29,201 nucleotides of DNA. Source: Thermoanaerobaculales bacterium (GTDB lineage Bacteria > Acidobacteriota > Thermoanaerobaculia > Thermoanaerobaculales > Sulfomarinibacteraceae). The stretch is taken from positions 1 to 29,201 of the forward strand of contig JAOZUP010000004.1 of NCBI GenBank assembly GCA_029938595.1, given 5' to 3'. A model generated the notes under the pieces. It was not told the DNA's origin. It made no database searches and was given only the letters and a program-made list of their open reading frames with translations. Positions 27,402 through 29,201 of this stretch are shown piece after piece. Numbering within the stretch: position 1 is the first letter of the stretch; every line of letters starts with the position of its first letter. The position numbers and the translations under genes are program-made.

Positions 27402-29201
27402 GAGCTGGTGGGTGCGAAACGTTGGAGGAGCTCGGTGTCGATGGTGACCACGGTGTCGCGTCGGCGTTCGTTGATGATCGAGCGCATGAGTTGGCCTGCC
27501 CGATCCGCCGTCAATCGTGCGCGGATGTCTTCGAGCAAATCATCGAGTTCGGCACGATCGACCAAATCGAGCTTCTGTACTCTGACCACCACGATCCCTC
27601 GACCTCCAGCGTCGATCGGATCGAGAACTTCGCCCTCCCCGGCCGAAAAAACCTCGTGGTCGAGCGCCGGAATCACTCCCAGTGTTCCGACCGGCCCTCC
27701 GCGACGGTGATCACGCGCCTCGGTGACGGCGGATCCAATTTCCGCGGCAAGGATCGCGCCATCCTCGCCCAGGCGCCAACGTTCGGCCAGCTGCCGCCCC
27801 TCATCGAGGGTCAGCGCCAACGCACGCTCGCGGCGCAAGGTCTGCTCCACCTCGGTGCGGACGTCATCGAATGGAGGGATACCTGCGGGACGGATCTCCT
27901 CGAGTTGCCACACGATCCAACCGCGAGGGGCCGCGACCGGTCCATGGATGTCCCCGACGGCCGCGGCAAAGGCCTCGCCGGCCAACTCCACACCCTCGGA
28001 GGCGCCGGGAATGGCCACCCCGGCAATAAAGGGGAGGCTCTGGTTGAGGGCCACGGCCTCATCCTCGTCGGCGATCGCCTGCCACTGAGCCTGGGCCTCG
28101 GGTCGCTCAGTCTCCAGCCGTCTCGCAAGGGCAATCCCCCGGGCTTCGCTCTCGGCCGCCGCACGGCCTTCGGCGACTCTGGAGCGAACCTGTTCCTCGA
28201 CCTCTTCGAAAGGCTGCTGGTGCTCCGGACGAAAGGCTTCAACACGAATAATGTGGTAACCGAACTGGCTCTTGACGGGACCGACGATTTCGCCCGGCTT
28301 GGCCGAGAAGACCGCATCCTCGAACTCCTTGACCATTCGGCTGCGACCGAACCACCCAAGATCACCTCCGTTATCCTTGGATCCCGGATCCTCCGAGTGG
28401 ATCGCGGCGAGTTCTGAAAAGTCGGCGCCCTGCCTGGCGATTGCCGCGATGCCGTTTGCCCGAACTTCGGCCTCGGCTCCTTCGTCTTGGGTTGCATCGG
28501 GAGCAACACGAATCAGGATATGACGGGCGTTCGCCTGCTCACCTTGGAGAAACTCGTCCTTGTGATCCTCGTAATAGGCGGTCAGCTCCTCCTCGTCGAC
28601 CTCAAGGAGTCGGCGGAGCTTCGCGGTCTCTACCACCATATAGCGGATAACCCTCTGTTCGTCTCGGTGATACTCCTCAGACGTACGTTCGAAGGCATTC
28701 CGTGCATCCTCCTCGGAGATCACGACGTCGGCAAGATGAGGCTCATACCGCAGCTGGATGACGTCGAGATCGGAGACCTCTCGCTGACGGCGATACTCAT
28801 TTTCCGCCTCCGCATCGCTGATCCAGACGCCGCGTTCGGCCAAGGCATTGAGCTTTCCAATCAGCAAATCCTCGGTGAGACGTTGTTCGAACTCCTCCGG
28901 GGCCATGCGGAAGTAAGCTCGGATTATCCTCTTATACGTGTCGGTGCCGACAAACTCTCCATCCTCCCGTCGAAAGGAAGGGTTTTCGAGGATGGCGTTC
29001 TGCAGTTCCTCACGCGTTACTGTGATACCGGCGTCATGAGCTTCGGCGATTTGAAGCTCTCGGTCGATGAAATAGCTCGCGGTCTGCCCGGCGAGATCCA
29101 CCTGTGACCGAAGCTCGCTCCAGCGGTCCCCGTAAATTTCAGAAAATCGCTGGTCGAGACGCCGCATTTCGTTGAGAAACTCGGTTTCGGAGACAGCGCG
29201 A
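27398..29201 (-). CDS. PpiD/SurA-like peptidyl-prolyl isomerase (5' end outside window)
   Basis: At least 600 residues are visible, and the frame stays open to the window edge. It has a long helical SurA/PpiD-type N-terminal part (IDRELQIAEAHDAGITVTREELQNAI), then a parvulin domain (ANARHILIRVAPD ... LAAIHSEDPGSKDNGGDLGWFGRSRMV ... GEIVGPVKSQFGYHIIRVE), followed by a second, degenerate parvulin-like part (GWIVWQLEEIRP, VVVRVQKLDL). It is likely an envelope chaperone that helps fold exported proteins. The membrane anchor or signal peptide expected at the start lies beyond the window. It overlaps ruvA by 4 nt, linking it to the DNA-repair genes. Confidence 0.88.
   Translation of the reverse strand, partial: RAVSETEFLNEMRRLDQRFSEIYGDRWSELRSQVDLAGQTASYFIDRELQIAEAHDAGITVTREELQNAILENPSFRREDGEFVGTDTYKRIIRAYFRMAPEEFEQRLTEDLLIGKLNALAERGVWISDAEAENEYRRQREVSDLDVIQLRYEPHLADVVISEEDARNAFERTSEEYHRDEQRVIRYMVVETAKLRRLLEVDEEELTAYYEDHKDEFLQGEQANARHILIRVAPDATQDEGAEAEVRANGIAAIARQGADFSELAAIHSEDPGSKDNGGDLGWFGRSRMVKEFEDAVFSAKPGEIVGPVKSQFGYHIIRVEAFRPEHQQPFEEVEEQVRSRVAEGRAAAESEARGIALARRLETERPEAQAQWQAIADEDEAVALNQSLPFIAGVAIPGASEGVELAGEAFAAAVGDIHGPVAAPRGWIVWQLEEIRPAGIPPFDDVRTEVEQTLRRERALALTLDEGRQLAERWRLGEDGAILAAEIGSAVTEARDHRRGGPVGTLGVIPALDHEVFSAGEGEVLDPIDAGGRGIVVVRVQKLDLVDRAELDDLLEDIRARLTADRAGQLMRSIINERRRDTVVTIDTELLQRFAPTSS

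Overview
This is a GC-rich, gene-dense bacterial chromosome segment of ordinary housekeeping and envelope genes, with no rRNA, tRNA, phage, plasmid or CRISPR. The gene mix points to an Acidobacteriota-like bacterium, possibly of the Thermoanaerobaculia type: an MglA-type GTPase fused to a sensor kinase, a DUF4388/PATAN protein, an extended Hfq-like protein, RicT/PSP1 and an EF2568-type cysteine desulfurase. This placement is an inference from gene content only.

Layout. 1-1500: tatA and a GAF-GGDEF cyclase. 1640-3529 (-): a FCD-type GntR regulator with its own operator, followed by a PLP cysteine-desulfurase-like enzyme. 3743-4210: a Fur-family regulator with a strong promoter and a textbook terminator. 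4372-7620 (-): a secreted M16-like protein without a zinc site, then tyrS. 7649-9159 (+): a seven-helix membrane protein and a ferritin. 9194-13773: an ATP-grasp ligase, a divergent DUF4388 protein, and a GTPase-GAF-histidine-kinase fusion whose phosphoacceptor His is Leu. 13866-16278: envelope and unknown proteins plus a YjbQ-family pair. 16318-19649 (+): comF-prodh and then tpr-udk, each pair overlapping by 4 nt. 19674-23644 (-): pta-purD-purE-ricT-hfq. 23754-24683 (+): cysK. 24752-29201 (-): a ppiD-like chaperone (cut by the window edge), ruvA, ruvB and a diacylglycerol-kinase-like gene.

The least ordinary content is between the genes. One dispersed element family, up to 117 bp with imperfect 21-bp inverted ends, occurs five times. 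A second element, made of TTGACA plus 7-bp tandem repeats ATCYGGT, follows both tyrS and ruvA. A 32-bp perfect palindrome covers the stop codon of the ATP-grasp gene, and AACGTT-rich repeats form the last codons of the kinase gene. Several unrelated repeats therefore sit on or beside the stop codons of minus-strand genes, and some supply the stop codon itself.

Nine genes show a TAnnnT -10-like hexamer only 5-10 nt upstream of the start codon and little or no Shine-Dalgarno sequence, the arrangement of leaderless mRNAs. Other genes, such as tatA, ferritin, the TPR gene and hfq, have clear Shine-Dalgarno sites, so translation initiation looks mixed. Two divergent gene pairs share promoters inside intergenic gaps of 28-29 bp.
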